Of a stretch of 31,048 bases of DNA, positions 17,797-26,168 are shown piece by piece. The number at the start of each line of letters is the position of its first letter. The stretch's first letter is position 1. The position numbers were made by a program, and so were the translations under genes. The notes under the pieces were generated by a model. It saw nothing but the letters and a program-made list of their open reading frames with translations, was not told where the DNA came from and made no database searches. The stretch comes from Gammaproteobacteria bacterium (GTDB lineage Bacteria > Pseudomonadota > Gammaproteobacteria > Xanthomonadales > Xanthomonadaceae), in assembly GCA_030431185.1 (NCBI GenBank), contig JAUIJO010000004.1, positions 1-31,048 on the forward strand, given 5' to 3'.

Positions 17797-20133
17797 GTGC
17801 GGAAATTCCATGTCGGCAGGCAGGCCATCGCCCATGCGTCCCATGGAGCCGGGTTTCCCTTCCGCGTTGCTCGCGGAGCCTTAGCGCGTTGCATCCTGCT
17901 TGTCGTCGCATGGCTGGCCCTCGCGCCGACCGTGGCGGCCCAGGCGCCGCTGGATCCGACCCGGACCGTTTCCGATTCCGATGCGCGTCCCCGGACCTGC
18001 CTGGTGCTGGGCGGGGGAGGCGCGCGCGGGGCGGCCCACATCGGCCTGCTCAAGGTCATCGAGCGGGAGCGCATACCGGTCGATTGCATCGTGGGCACGT
18101 CGATGGGCGCGATCGTGGGCGGCCTGTATGCGTCCGGGTACCGCGCGACCGAGATCGAATCGATCCTCACGCGGATCGACTGGAACCAGGTACTGCGGGA
18201 CCGTCCGCCGCGCGACGAACGCAGCATGCGCCGCAAGCAGGAAGACCTGCGCCTTCTAGGGGGGATCGAGCTGGGCGTCCACGACGGCAAGATCGCCGTC
18301 CCGCGCGGCATCATCCAGGGCCAGCAACTCGAGCTGCTGCTGCGCCGCCTGCTGGTCTCGACCTGGCAGGCGGACGACTTCGATCACCTGCCCATCCCGT
18401 TCCGCGCCATCGCCACCGACATCGTCAAGGGCGAGAAGGTCGTGTTCGATCGCGGCGACCTGGCAACCGCTCTCCGCGCGAGCATGTCGGTCCCGGGCGC
18501 ATTCGCCCCGCTCAGCGTGGATGGCCGGTTGCTCGTGGACGGTGGCGTCATCGACAACGTGCCGATCGACGAAGCCCGCAGGATAGGCGCGCAGCGCATG
18601 ATCGTCTCCCAGGTGGGCTCGCCGCTGATGCGCGAGGACCAGCTCACCTCGCCGTTGTCGGTCAGCCATCAGATGGCGACGATCCTCATGAAGCGGATCG
18701 TCGATGAACAGCTGGGCACGCTGTCGGAGGCGGACCTGCTGGTGAAGCCCGACCTGGGCGACATGGGCAGCGAGGACTTCCACGACGCCGTGACCGCGGT
18801 CGGTGCGGGCGAGCAAGCGGCGGAGAACAGCCTCGCCGAACTGCAACGCTTCAGCGTCGATCCCGATGCCTACGCCGCATTCGAGCAGCGCCATCGATTG
18901 ATGGAGTACGACGCCCCGGTTGTCGCGTTCGTGCGAGTGCTGGACGAACAGACGCGCTCCGACCGTTACATCGAAGAGCGCCTGGAGCCCCTGGTCGACG
19001 AACCGCTCGACCTCGACAGGGTCGAAAGCGACATCGCCACCATCTATGGCGAGAACCGCTACGAGAAGGTGCAGTGGCGCCTGGAGGACGAGGACGGGCT
19101 CGCGGGCCTGGTGGTCATCCCGCAGGACAAGCGCTGGGGCCCCGGGTTCCTGCACTTCGGCCTGCGGCTTTCCGACGACTTCGATGGCGACAGCAACTAC
19201 CAGCTTCTGTCGCAGTACACGCGGACCGGACTGGGCCGCGACGGTGACGCGGAGCTGGTCCTGGGCGCAGCCCTGGGGCAGGTCGAGAACCTGTTCGCCG
19301 AGTACGTGGACCCGTTCGGGAACGGGGCGCGGCACTCCCTGCTCACTGGCGTCGAATATCGCGCGACCAACCTGCCGCTCCGTCTGCTCGACAACAGCAC
19401 CTTCGCCGAACTCCGCTACAGCCAGTGGCTGGCCTCGCTGGGCTGGGCATGGTCGCCGACGCGGAACTGGGAATTCAGCCTGGAGACCAGCCGTGGCGAA
19501 GAACGCGTGCGCCTGCAGGTGGGCGATCCTTTCCTGCTCTCGGGTTACGACCGCGGCCTTGCCAGCGTCGGCATCGGCCTGCACCACGACACCCTCGACA
19601 GCTCGGTGTTCCCCACGCGCGGTCAGCGCCTGGTCCTCACCCACGAGGAATACCTGGACGCGCTCGGTGGCGAGGACGACGCCAGCTCCACGCGCCTGCG
19701 CTGGGACGCCGCGTGGTCGCACGGCAAGGACAACCTGCTGTTCGGCGCACGCCTGACGTCGTCGACGGGCGGCGAGAACCTGTTGGCCACCTATGGCTTC
19801 CTCGGCGGCCTCGGCAACCTCTCCGGCTATCCCGAGCAGGCGATCTTCTCCCCGCAGATCGCGCTCGGCCGCGTCGTCTACTACCGCAAGCTCTCGCGCG
19901 ATGACACCCTGTTGTCGCTGCCGCTGTATGCCGGTGGCACGCTGGAGTGGGGCGGCTACTGGGAGAACCGCGATGCGGTGTCAGTCGATGACATGATCGG
20001 CGCCGGCAGCCTCTTCGTCGGGATGGACTCGTTCCTCGGTCCGATCTTCCTCGGCTACGGGCACGCCGAGAGCGGGCACAGCGCCTTCTACCTGACCTTC
20101 GGCTCGCTGCTGCGCGGACGCGATCCGTTCTGA
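17797..20133 (+). CDS. plpD: patatin-like phospholipase autotransporter (PlpD type, type Vd)
   Basis: A 778-residue protein. After a long N-terminal region with a signal peptide (ARCILLVVAWLALAPTVAAQ, cut near 48) comes a patatin domain: oxyanion loop GGGGARG at 72-78, nucleophile Ser102 in GTSMG, and dyad Asp248 in VDGGVIDNVP. A POTRA-like segment (about 385-455, IEERLEPLVDEPLDLDRVES) is followed by a 16-strand-type barrel to RGRDPF. This is the PlpD domain order, in which the lipase is released to the outside. The GTG start at 17797 has GGAAGGG nine bases upstream; no in-frame ATG lies before the signal peptide. The gene follows the fibre-like operon by 124 bases with its own gap, including a GC-rich inverted repeat, so it may be separately transcribed. 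Confidence 0.92.
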   Translation: MRKFHVGRQAIAHASHGAGFPFRVARGALARCILLVVAWLALAPTVAAQAPLDPTRTVSDSDARPRTCLVLGGGGARGAAHIGLLKVIERERIPVDCIVGTSMGAIVGGLYASGYRATEIESILTRIDWNQVLRDRPPRDERSMRRKQEDLRLLGGIELGVHDGKIAVPRGIIQGQQLELLLRRLLVSTWQADDFDHLPIPFRAIATDIVKGEKVVFDRGDLATALRASMSVPGAFAPLSVDGRLLVDGGVIDNVPIDEARRIGAQRMIVSQVGSPLMREDQLTSPLSVSHQMATILMKRIVDEQLGTLSEADLLVKPDLGDMGSEDFHDAVTAVGAGEQAAENSLAELQRFSVDPDAYAAFEQRHRLMEYDAPVVAFVRVLDEQTRSDRYIEERLEPLVDEPLDLDRVESDIATIYGENRYEKVQWRLEDEDGLAGLVVIPQDKRWGPGFLHFGLRLSDDFDGDSNYQLLSQYTRTGLGRDGDAELVLGAALGQVENLFAEYVDPFGNGARHSLLTGVEYRATNLPLRLLDNSTFAELRYSQWLASLGWAWSPTRNWEFSLETSRGEERVRLQVGDPFLLSGYDRGLASVGIGLHHDTLDSSVFPTRGQRLVLTHEEYLDALGGEDDASSTRLRWDAAWSHGKDNLLFGARLTSSTGGENLLATYGFLGGLGNLSGYPEQAIFSPQIALGRVVYYRKLSRDDTLLSLPLYAGGTLEWGGYWENRDAVSVDDMIGAGSLFVGMDSFLGPIFLGYGHAESGHSAFYLTFGSLLRGRDPF

Positions 20134-20959
20134 GTCGCGTACGTACCGGTCTTCGCATGCATCGATGCCGATGCGTGCCGGGAGGTCGATTGCAGGGACG
20201 CCGCAGGCAGGTGCCGGCGCGCGTCCAGCCCCATGCCTCGGAGGGCGGGTGGCTACGCTTGCGTACTGCAGGACCGGTGTCCTCGCACGTGGGCGTCGCA
20301 GCCCAGCCCGGCTTTTTTCCCGGCGATTCCCGCGCTCCGCGCATATCCGGGGCCGTCGCGCGGGTGCCACGAAATCGCCGCGAGAAAACAGTTGACTTCC
20401 GCGTGGCGCGCACGTAATAGTGAAAGCGAAAGGGGGCCGCCGGGCCATGAAGCAGGAAGCTTCGGCGGTAAGGGATTACCTCAAGGGGGAAGGATTCTCG
20501 TGAAATATGCTCTGGCGTGCCGTTCTGCATCGTGTCGACCTCCTGTCCACGATCGCCTCCGCGAGTTCTCGCACTCCCGCCGGACGAAATCCCGTCCGCA
20601 TGCCCCTCCCGAATGCCACTTCGCGTCGTCGAGTCCCGTGCCCGGCGACGTTTTTGCACGTGAGCCTGCGATCCGTTGCCACGTTACGCGACATGGCGGC
20701 CTGATTGCGCGCGACGCGGAAACACCGGCCACGGTGTTCCGACGAACGCAGAATTTCAGTCCGGCGTATCCGCAGGACTAGCGCTGGCAAAACACGCCAC
20801 CGCGGTCCGAACCATCCCTGACACAAGAATTTGAGCCCTCCGTCGAGATCAGCAAGCGCTTCTCGACGGGCCCGGCTCAAGTCGCGGGCGTCTGTTGTCC
20901 TTTCGAAGCCGACGCGCGTGGTCCACCACCAGCGCTTGCGTTCACAGGAGCAATAGCAA
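20134..20959 (+). other. 826-base leader region of the RiPP cluster without a clear gene
   Basis: No protein of recognisable family is found here and codon use is weak in all frames. A promoter-like pair lies at 20392-20421 (listed separately). Downstream of it are an 18-codon frame (20447-20503) and an overlapping 93-codon frame with a GGAAGG ribosome site and GTG start (20500-20781); their stop and start overlap as GTGA. Neither shows GC third-position bias, so neither is called as a gene. The last 180 bases contain the AGGAG of the first precursor gene. The gap may carry regulatory RNA or a decayed gene. Confidence 0.5.
20392..20421 (+). promoter_or_regulatory. putative sigma-70 promoter of the RiPP cluster
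   Basis: TTGACT (20392-20397), an 18-base spacer and AATAGT (20416-20421; TAATAG at spacing 17) lie in the only AT-richer part of the gap. It is the best sigma-70-like pair before the precursor genes. It would give a leader of about 530 bases before the first ATG at 20960. Confidence 0.45.
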
Positions 20960-21172
20960 ATGGCACCTGGAAAGAGAAACCACCTGCACGAGGATGAGGA
21001 CCTGGAGTCCTTGGACCTGTTCGCCGAAGAACTGGATCCCAAGCTCAATGCAGCGGCCGCGGCGTCGTCGTCGACGTTCGGCAGCGGCACGTCCTTCAGT
21101 TGCGTCGCAGGCACGTTCTGCAGCTTCGGCACGATCGGCAGCGCCTGCACGGCAGCCGTGGCCGTCCAATAA
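20960..21172 (+). CDS. RiPP precursor peptide 1, azole/dehydro-amino-acid type
   Basis: A 70-residue peptide with a classic leader-core layout. The leader (1-~35) is acidic and holds DLESLDLFAEELDPKLNAAA (residues 14-33). The core (36-70) begins SSSTFGSGTSFSCVAGTFC and ends in AAVAVQ; about 16 of its 35 residues are Ser, Thr or Cys (8 Ser, 5 Thr, 3 Cys) mixed with Gly, Phe and Ala. The ATG has AGGAG nine bases upstream (20946-20950). The neighbouring YcaO/ThiF machinery could turn Cys or Ser/Thr into azoles, and the LanB could dehydrate Ser/Thr. The likely cut is near the NAAAAA stretch, by inference. No precursor family name can be given from sequence alone. Confidence 0.85.
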   Translation: MAPGKRNHLHEDEDLESLDLFAEELDPKLNAAAAASSSTFGSGTSFSCVAGTFCSFGTIGSACTAAVAVQ

Positions 21173-21191
21173 ACCCACAAGGAGAAACAAC

Positions 21192-21407
21192 ATGAGCCAG
21201 AACCTCAACAACGACCAGAACGTCGAGAACTTCGCCGACATCGATCTCTTCGCCGACGAGCTCGACGACCGCATGAACGCCGCCGCGGTGGCCGGCACGG
21301 TCTCTTCCACCACCTGCCTGAGCTCGGCCTCGAGCTTCGGTACCTCGTGCGCGGCCTGCGCCTGCACCACCAGCAGCCTGTGCAGCGCGAGCATGGCCAC
21401 GCAGTAA
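21192..21407 (+). CDS. RiPP precursor peptide 2, azole/dehydro-amino-acid type
   Basis: A 71-residue peptide, 19 bases after precursor 1. Its leader shares the DLFADELDDRMNAAA motif (18-32) with DLFAEELDPKLNAAA of precursor 1. The core (33-71) has VAGTVSSTTCLSSASSFGTS, then CAACACTTSSLCSASMATQ, and about 23 of 39 residues are Ser, Thr or Cys (11, 7 and 5). Only the SFGT and ACT pieces are shared between the two cores. AAGGAG precedes the ATG at 21192 by about six bases. An in-frame open stretch extends upstream to 20895 but is unsupported. Both precursors keep a single reading direction with the enzymes and no separate promoter is seen between them. Confidence 0.85.
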   Translation: MSQNLNNDQNVENFADIDLFADELDDRMNAAAVAGTVSSTTCLSSASSFGTSCAACACTTSSLCSASMATQ

Positions 21408-21532
21408 GCGGCAACTGAGACAACCACTGCGGTTCCTTAGATCGCAGTCGGCACAAGGTCCATTCGTCTAGCGATCCAGGACAACCGCCCTTCAGGCGGG
21501 AAACGCTGGTGAGAACCCAGCATGGACAACCC

Positions 21533-22195
21533 ATGAATACCCGAACCGTCGATACCGCGAGCACAGGCCACATCATGAACCAGGGTACGTCTCCATACTT
21601 CGGGCGCGACGTCGAACGCGTCCTGATCGTTGCCGCCAGCGAATGCACCGGCATCGCCCGGGAGCTGCAGGGCATGCTGTCGCCGATGGCGCGCGAGCCC
21701 GTACAGGTGCACGCGTCTGTGCCGGACCTGGATCCGGCGTTGCTCGAAGGCACGGGCGGGGAGGGCGAGACCGTCGTGGTCAGCATCGACTTCCGGCATT
21801 CGCAGGCAGCCGAGCGCCTGAACCTGCTCCTCGCGCGGCGGCACATCCCCTGCCTGTTCAACACCATTTCCGATGCCGGCCTGCAGGTCGGTCCGTGGAC
21901 GTATTACGGGCACACGCCCTGCTGGCAATGCGACCGGACCAGCAGCGCCTTCTTCAGGAACCGACGCGGCGCGCGCGGCACGACCGCGGATTACCGCGAC
22001 GCCGACATCGCCACGACGATCGCCGAAGCGCTCGCTCGCGTCATCGATGGCTCCAGCGACCTGATCGAAGGCATGGTGGCCTCGCATGCGTTCGACACCG
22101 GCGAGGACAGCCTGTCCAGGAGCCTCAAGGATCCCCTGTGCACGGTGTGCTCGATCTGGTCGCGCCAGCCAACGGAGCAGTTCTATGTCCAGTAG
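21533..22195 (+). CDS. ThiF/E1-like partial protein with two Cys-x2-Cys pairs (cyclodehydratase partner)
   Basis: A 220-residue protein resembling the C-terminal part of the E1-like (C) component of azoline synthetases. It has IDFRHSQAAERLNLLLARRH and LFNTISDAGLQVGPWTYYGH near the centre, then Cys130/Cys133 in HTPCWQCDRT and Cys203/Cys206 near the end in DPLCTVCSIW. These two pairs form the tetra-Cys zinc site of the family. There is no recognisable leader-binding domain and no GxGxxG loop. Its start is uncertain: GTG at 21509 has a purine-rich GGCGGGAAA upstream, ATG at 21533 has a weak site. The last 11 bases overlap the YcaO gene. The 125-base gap before it contains a small CCGCC/GGCGG hairpin. 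Confidence 0.65.
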   Translation: MNTRTVDTASTGHIMNQGTSPYFGRDVERVLIVAASECTGIARELQGMLSPMAREPVQVHASVPDLDPALLEGTGGEGETVVVSIDFRHSQAAERLNLLLARRHIPCLFNTISDAGLQVGPWTYYGHTPCWQCDRTSSAFFRNRRGARGTTADYRDADIATTIAEALARVIDGSSDLIEGMVASHAFDTGEDSLSRSLKDPLCTVCSIWSRQPTEQFYVQ

Positions 22196-23549
22196 CGTGA
22201 TCGAACCGGTGGCCTGCAATGGTTACCTCACGTCCAGCGAGATATTCGAGCGATCGCGCGAACTGATCAGCGGCCGTACCGGGCTGATCGCCGAACCCCA
22301 CGAGCTGCTCGCCGAGAGCGGCAACCCCGAGATCATCGTCTACACTTCGGTGCTCAGCCGCCTGGAGCAGGCCCTCGGGCATGTCGAGCTGAGGGCGGAC
22401 GATGGCCTGCTGATGGCCGGTTCGGGGTCCTCGATGGACCGCAACCTGGCACGCTCGAAAGCCATCTGCGAAGCGCTCGAGCGCTACAGCAACATTTCAT
22501 ACGATCCCGCTTCGGTCGTCATCGCCAGCCGTGACGAACTCGGCGACGACGCGCTGGACCTCGAGCTTTACCATCGCGGCCGCCCCGAGGAGTACACCAC
22601 CCTGTCGGCCCACGTTCCACCGCGCAACGACCAGAAGATCCGTTGGGTGAGGGGCCATTCGCTGGTCACCGGCCGCGAACTCTGGGTGCCGTTCGCCGCG
22701 GTCTACATCAGCACGCCCTACAAGTACCCGGGCGAAGCTTTCGTGCTGCCGATCTCCACCGGTTGCGCACTCGCCGGCAACTACGAGCGCGCCACGGTAT
22801 CGGGCGTGCTTGAGCTGATCGAACGCGACACCCTCAGCCTGGTGTGGCTGCAGAAGATGAAGCTCAGGAAGATCGATTACAGCGCCAGCACCAACCCCGA
22901 GTTGTGGGAGCGGGTGCGGAGGATCGAAGCCGCGGGCATCGAGCAGCATTTCTTCGATGCCACGACCGACCTCGGCTTCCCGACGGCGTACCTCATCCAG
23001 ACATCCGATCGCGGCGACCTCAACGTGCTGGTAATGGCGGCGACACGGCTGGACATGGAGTCGGCGATGATCCGTGTGATGGACGAGGCTTCGTCCTCGC
23101 GCGCCGCGCTGGAGAAGCTCGCACGGCAGCCGCCGCTCTACGATCCGGAGCGCTTCTCGAGCTTCACGCGCCTGACCGATGGCGCGGTGTATTACGCCGA
23201 CCCCGCGAACCGTCGTGCATTCGATTTCCTGATGGAAGACCCCGATACGGTGCCACTCGCCGAGACGCGGCGCGTAGAGGCGGCGGACGAGGGCCAGATG
23301 CTGGCACGCATCGTGTCCGCCTTCCGCGATCGCGAGCTCGAGCTCGTCTGCGTCGACATCGCGATTCCGCAGTTGCGCCAGGTTGGCCTTTGCGCGGTAC
23401 GGACGCTGGCCCCGCAACTGATGCCGCTGACGGTGAACTACAACATGAAGTATGGCGCGACGCCGCGGCTGTACGAAGCGCCGCGTCGCATGGGCCAGGC
23501 GGTCCATCCCTTCGAAGAGCTGAACGAATGGCCGCAGCCATTCGCCTAG
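22185..23549 (+). CDS. YcaO-domain azoline-forming cyclodehydratase
   Basis: A 454-residue ATP-dependent YcaO enzyme that phosphorylates a backbone amide so that Cys, Ser or Thr side chains can close to azolines. The ATP-binding motifs are visible: SKAICEALERYS at 91-102 (SxxxxExxER pattern) and the second Glu cluster VLELIERD at 208-215 following STGCALAGNYERA. The protein ends EWPQPFA, close to the Pro-rich tail of azoline-forming YcaO proteins. The ATG at 22185 has GGAG seven bases upstream and overlaps the previous stop; the longer frame from 22086 is not supported. It needs a ThiF/RRE partner, and three proteins with such parts lie around it. Confidence 0.92.
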   Translation: MSSSVIEPVACNGYLTSSEIFERSRELISGRTGLIAEPHELLAESGNPEIIVYTSVLSRLEQALGHVELRADDGLLMAGSGSSMDRNLARSKAICEALERYSNISYDPASVVIASRDELGDDALDLELYHRGRPEEYTTLSAHVPPRNDQKIRWVRGHSLVTGRELWVPFAAVYISTPYKYPGEAFVLPISTGCALAGNYERATVSGVLELIERDTLSLVWLQKMKLRKIDYSASTNPELWERVRRIEAAGIEQHFFDATTDLGFPTAYLIQTSDRGDLNVLVMAATRLDMESAMIRVMDEASSSRAALEKLARQPPLYDPERFSSFTRLTDGAVYYADPANRRAFDFLMEDPDTVPLAETRRVEAADEGQMLARIVSAFRDRELELVCVDIAIPQLRQVGLCAVRTLAPQLMPLTVNYNMKYGATPRLYEAPRRMGQAVHPFEELNEWPQPFA

Positions 23550-23557
23550 GAGAAGTC

Positions 23558-24403
23558 GTGAACGGACACCTTGGATCCGAATGCGCGCTCGGCCACGAGC
23601 GTTTCATGGACATGCTCGACCAGCATGCGCAGAAGCTGGGAGCCGGCGATGGCAGTCCGGATCCTGCGGCCCGGCTCAAGGCTTGCCAGGTATTCCTCGT
23701 GGCGGGCGGCAGCGTGGGCGTGGAAACGGCCGTACGACTTTCGCGGCTGCCGATCGGCCACCTGTCGATCTATCCGCTTTCGGCCAAGGACGTGGGCATA
23801 TTCCAGCCCGCGATGGCCGACGCCCGCTGTACCTGGAACGTGTTTCCCAACGCATTCAACATCTATGGCGCTGCCTTGCAGCTGAAGATGCACCAGGTGC
23901 TCATGTTCGCGGCGTCGCGCCCGGCGCCGGCGGTGCAGCGCGAGCTCAACGCGACCGCGATACGACTGGACATGCCCTTCGTCCAGGCCAGTGTGTTCGC
24001 GCATGAAGTCGTGCTCGGCCCGACCGTCATCCCGGGGCACACCGCCTGCCACGACTGCTACCGGACCCGCCTTGACGCCAACTACGGCCGCACCGAGGTG
24101 CCGCGCGCGCGCGACCACTTCCTGGACCGCAACCCCGAGTTCGAGTTCAAGGGGCAGCTCGATGCGACCGCCACCATCGCCGGCTCGCTGGCCACCGCCG
24201 AGCTCGAGCGACTGGTGGCGGGTACGCGGCCGCCGCTGGCGCTCAGCCGGGAGGTGCTGGTGAATGTGTTGAGCCAGGGACGCCAGGACAGCTTCATCCC
24301 CTATCTCGAGTGGTGCCCGACGTGTTCAGGGGCGCGCCCGGCGCGCGTGGATACCGCCTTCCTGGACTTCGTCCACCGGGCCAGCGCCAGCGCGCAGGGA
24401 TGA
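23558..24403 (+). CDS. ThiF/E1-like protein of the azole pathway
   Basis: A 281-residue protein of the ThiF/E1-like superfamily as used in RiPP cyclodehydratases. A degenerate nucleotide-fold loop AGGSVG is at 49-54 (VFLVAGGSVGVETAVRLSRL), a zinc Cys pair C164/C167 in GHTACHDCYRTRLDANYG, and a second pair C253/C256 in EWCPTCSG. No catalytic E1 Cys or leader-binding domain is apparent, so it is probably a scaffold or a leader-presenting partner. The GTG start at 23558 follows AGGAGAAG by five bases and the YcaO stop by eight bases. It ends 10 bases before the fusion gene. It resembles the 220-residue protein upstream, possibly by duplication. Confidence 0.7.
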   Translation: MNGHLGSECALGHERFMDMLDQHAQKLGAGDGSPDPAARLKACQVFLVAGGSVGVETAVRLSRLPIGHLSIYPLSAKDVGIFQPAMADARCTWNVFPNAFNIYGAALQLKMHQVLMFAASRPAPAVQRELNATAIRLDMPFVQASVFAHEVVLGPTVIPGHTACHDCYRTRLDANYGRTEVPRARDHFLDRNPEFEFKGQLDATATIAGSLATAELERLVAGTRPPLALSREVLVNVLSQGRQDSFIPYLEWCPTCSGARPARVDTAFLDFVHRASASAQG

Positions 24404-24413
24404 CGGAGTCCAC

Positions 24414-26168
24414 ATGATCAATGCCAGCGCCATGTCGAGCAGCCTCGGCAGCAACCAGAACCTGGAGCTACCCCGGTATCCGCTGCTCGTGCCCGACCTG
24501 CTGAGGATCCGCTACAGCGAGCGCGCGGTGGTGATCCTGGGAGGGAACTCGCCGCGGCTGATCGAAGGACGCTCGGTGGCCCTGATCGTGGACCGGATGT
24601 TCCCGCTGCTCGACGGGCGGATGGACTGCGATGCGATATGCGAATCGGTGCGGGGCTTCTCGCCGGCCTCCGTCCTCGATGCCCTCTATTTCCTCTATGC
24701 CGAGGGACTGCTGATAGAGGGCGACGGGCGGCGTCGGACGCCGGGCACGCGCGCGTCGGATTTCTACGATCGTTACTGTGACATCAAGCGCAATCGAGGC
24801 AGCGGCACCGAGGTCGTCCAGGCACTGGCCCGCTCAAGGGTCGGCCTTCTGTCGGATGCGCATCACCTGGAGTCGGCGCGGGCACTGGTCGCGGCCGCGG
24901 GCGTGGGGACCATCGAAGCGATCGATACCGCGCCCTTCGCCGCTTTCGACGGATCGCCGTCATCGCTCGCGGCGCTGCGCGCGACCGGTATCGAGGATCT
25001 CGACCTGGTGGTGCTGGTGACGCCGGGCCTCGTGCATGTCGACACGCGTGCCCTGGTGCGCGCCTGTCGGGCGACGGGACGCCCCGTTCTGCTGGTGGAT
25101 ACCGCCAATCCCGGCATCGGTCCGCTCGTCTCTCCGCACACTGCCGCCTGCCTGGCCTGCGCATTCGCGCAGCAGGAAGGCGAGGAAGCGCCTGACGAGC
25201 TCACGCAGGACGAGCACGACTATGCCCGGGCCATGATGGCGTCGCGGATCGCCGGCTATCTCGGCGACGTGATGGACACCCCCATAGAGGCCTTCACGCT
25301 GCGTTTCCGCGCGTCCGACATGAGCTGGCGCGCCATGCCGGTACATCGCCTGGTGGACTGCCGCGAGTGCGCCGTACCCGTCCTGCGCGACACGTCGGGA
25401 ACATGGGCACTTGGGCGGCCGGAGGTGACGACGCGGCGACTCGTGGAGTTCTTCCACGCCAACTCCCAGGAGCGGCTGACCCAGGCCGCGAAGTCATCAC
25501 ACCTGCTGAGCTACACGAGCGGGGTCAGGGACTCGGTCGCCGGCGCCTACAAGGCATACACGCGCAGCAGGACGTTCCGCCTGCCCGTGATGGCGCAGGG
25601 GGCCGAGGGGCTCAGCGGTGCGTTCCCGGCGCGGGTCGGCACGGCAGTCACCGCACTGGTCTCCTGGACCGCACGCCTGGGCGACGGCAGCGGCGACATG
25701 CGCGTGCGGGCGCTTCCGTCGGCGGGCAACCTGGCATCGCAAAGCCTTTACCTGGTCTGTTCGGGTATCGCCGGGATACCCGACGGCCTCCACTACTGCC
25801 ATCCCCACGGCCACCTGTGCGTCCTGGACGCGGACGCGAGGCTCACCGACATCGAGGCGGCCTGTGGCGGGAAGGGCGGCTTGGCTCCCGGCGAGCGTGT
25901 GTACCTGGTCGGCACGGGGGCACTTGCAAGGCTCGAATCGAAGTACCGCGACAAAGCCTACCGTTTCGCGCTGCAGGACGCCGGCGTGATGCTGGCCGGC
26001 CTGCTGGGCCTCGCGGTCGAAACCGGCCTGGACATCGAATCCAGCGGCGATTTCCTCGACGACAGGGTCGGCACCCTGATTGGCACATGCGGGGTCAGCG
26101 AGATCGTCACGTTCGTGGCCTGCGTCCGGGCATCCGGACCCACCCCAACCATCGGAGACAAAGCATGA
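24414..26168 (+). CDS. fusion: leader-binding RRE + ThiF-like + SagB-type oxidoreductase
   Basis: A 584-residue protein with three parts. Residues ~18-105 (LELPRYPLLVPDLLRIRYSE to LLIEGDG) look like an RRE/winged-helix domain that binds the leader. Residues ~130-325 are ThiF-like with CLACA (C246/C249) and CREC (C316/C319). Residues ~355-584 are SagB/McbC-like FMN oxidoreductase: LPSAGNLASQSLYLVCSGI at 434-452 and KYRDKAYRFALQDAG at 510-524, with the Lys-Tyr pair. Such enzymes oxidise azolines to azoles. The ATG has CGGAG five bases upstream. The gene stop overlaps the next start (ATGA). I know of no common protein with this triple order, but cannot exclude earlier examples. Confidence 0.75.
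   Translation: MINASAMSSSLGSNQNLELPRYPLLVPDLLRIRYSERAVVILGGNSPRLIEGRSVALIVDRMFPLLDGRMDCDAICESVRGFSPASVLDALYFLYAEGLLIEGDGRRRTPGTRASDFYDRYCDIKRNRGSGTEVVQALARSRVGLLSDAHHLESARALVAAAGVGTIEAIDTAPFAAFDGSPSSLAALRATGIEDLDLVVLVTPGLVHVDTRALVRACRATGRPVLLVDTANPGIGPLVSPHTAACLACAFAQQEGEEAPDELTQDEHDYARAMMASRIAGYLGDVMDTPIEAFTLRFRASDMSWRAMPVHRLVDCRECAVPVLRDTSGTWALGRPEVTTRRLVEFFHANSQERLTQAAKSSHLLSYTSGVRDSVAGAYKAYTRSRTFRLPVMAQGAEGLSGAFPARVGTAVTALVSWTARLGDGSGDMRVRALPSAGNLASQSLYLVCSGIAGIPDGLHYCHPHGHLCVLDADARLTDIEAACGGKGGLAPGERVYLVGTGALARLESKYRDKAYRFALQDAGVMLAGLLGLAVETGLDIESSGDFLDDRVGTLIGTCGVSEIVTFVACVRASGPTPTIGDKA

Noticed and set aside
20500..20781. 93-codon frame with GTG start and GGAAGG site, preceded by an 18-codon frame
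   Set aside because: Third codon positions lack the GC bias of the neighbours and the peptide matches nothing; kept only as part of the leader region finding.
20895..21407. 170-codon frame containing precursor 2 with a long N-terminal extension
   Set aside because: The extension runs across precursor 1 in another frame and is Arg/Ala-rich; the ATG at 21192 has its own AAGGAG site and gives a leader like that of precursor 1.
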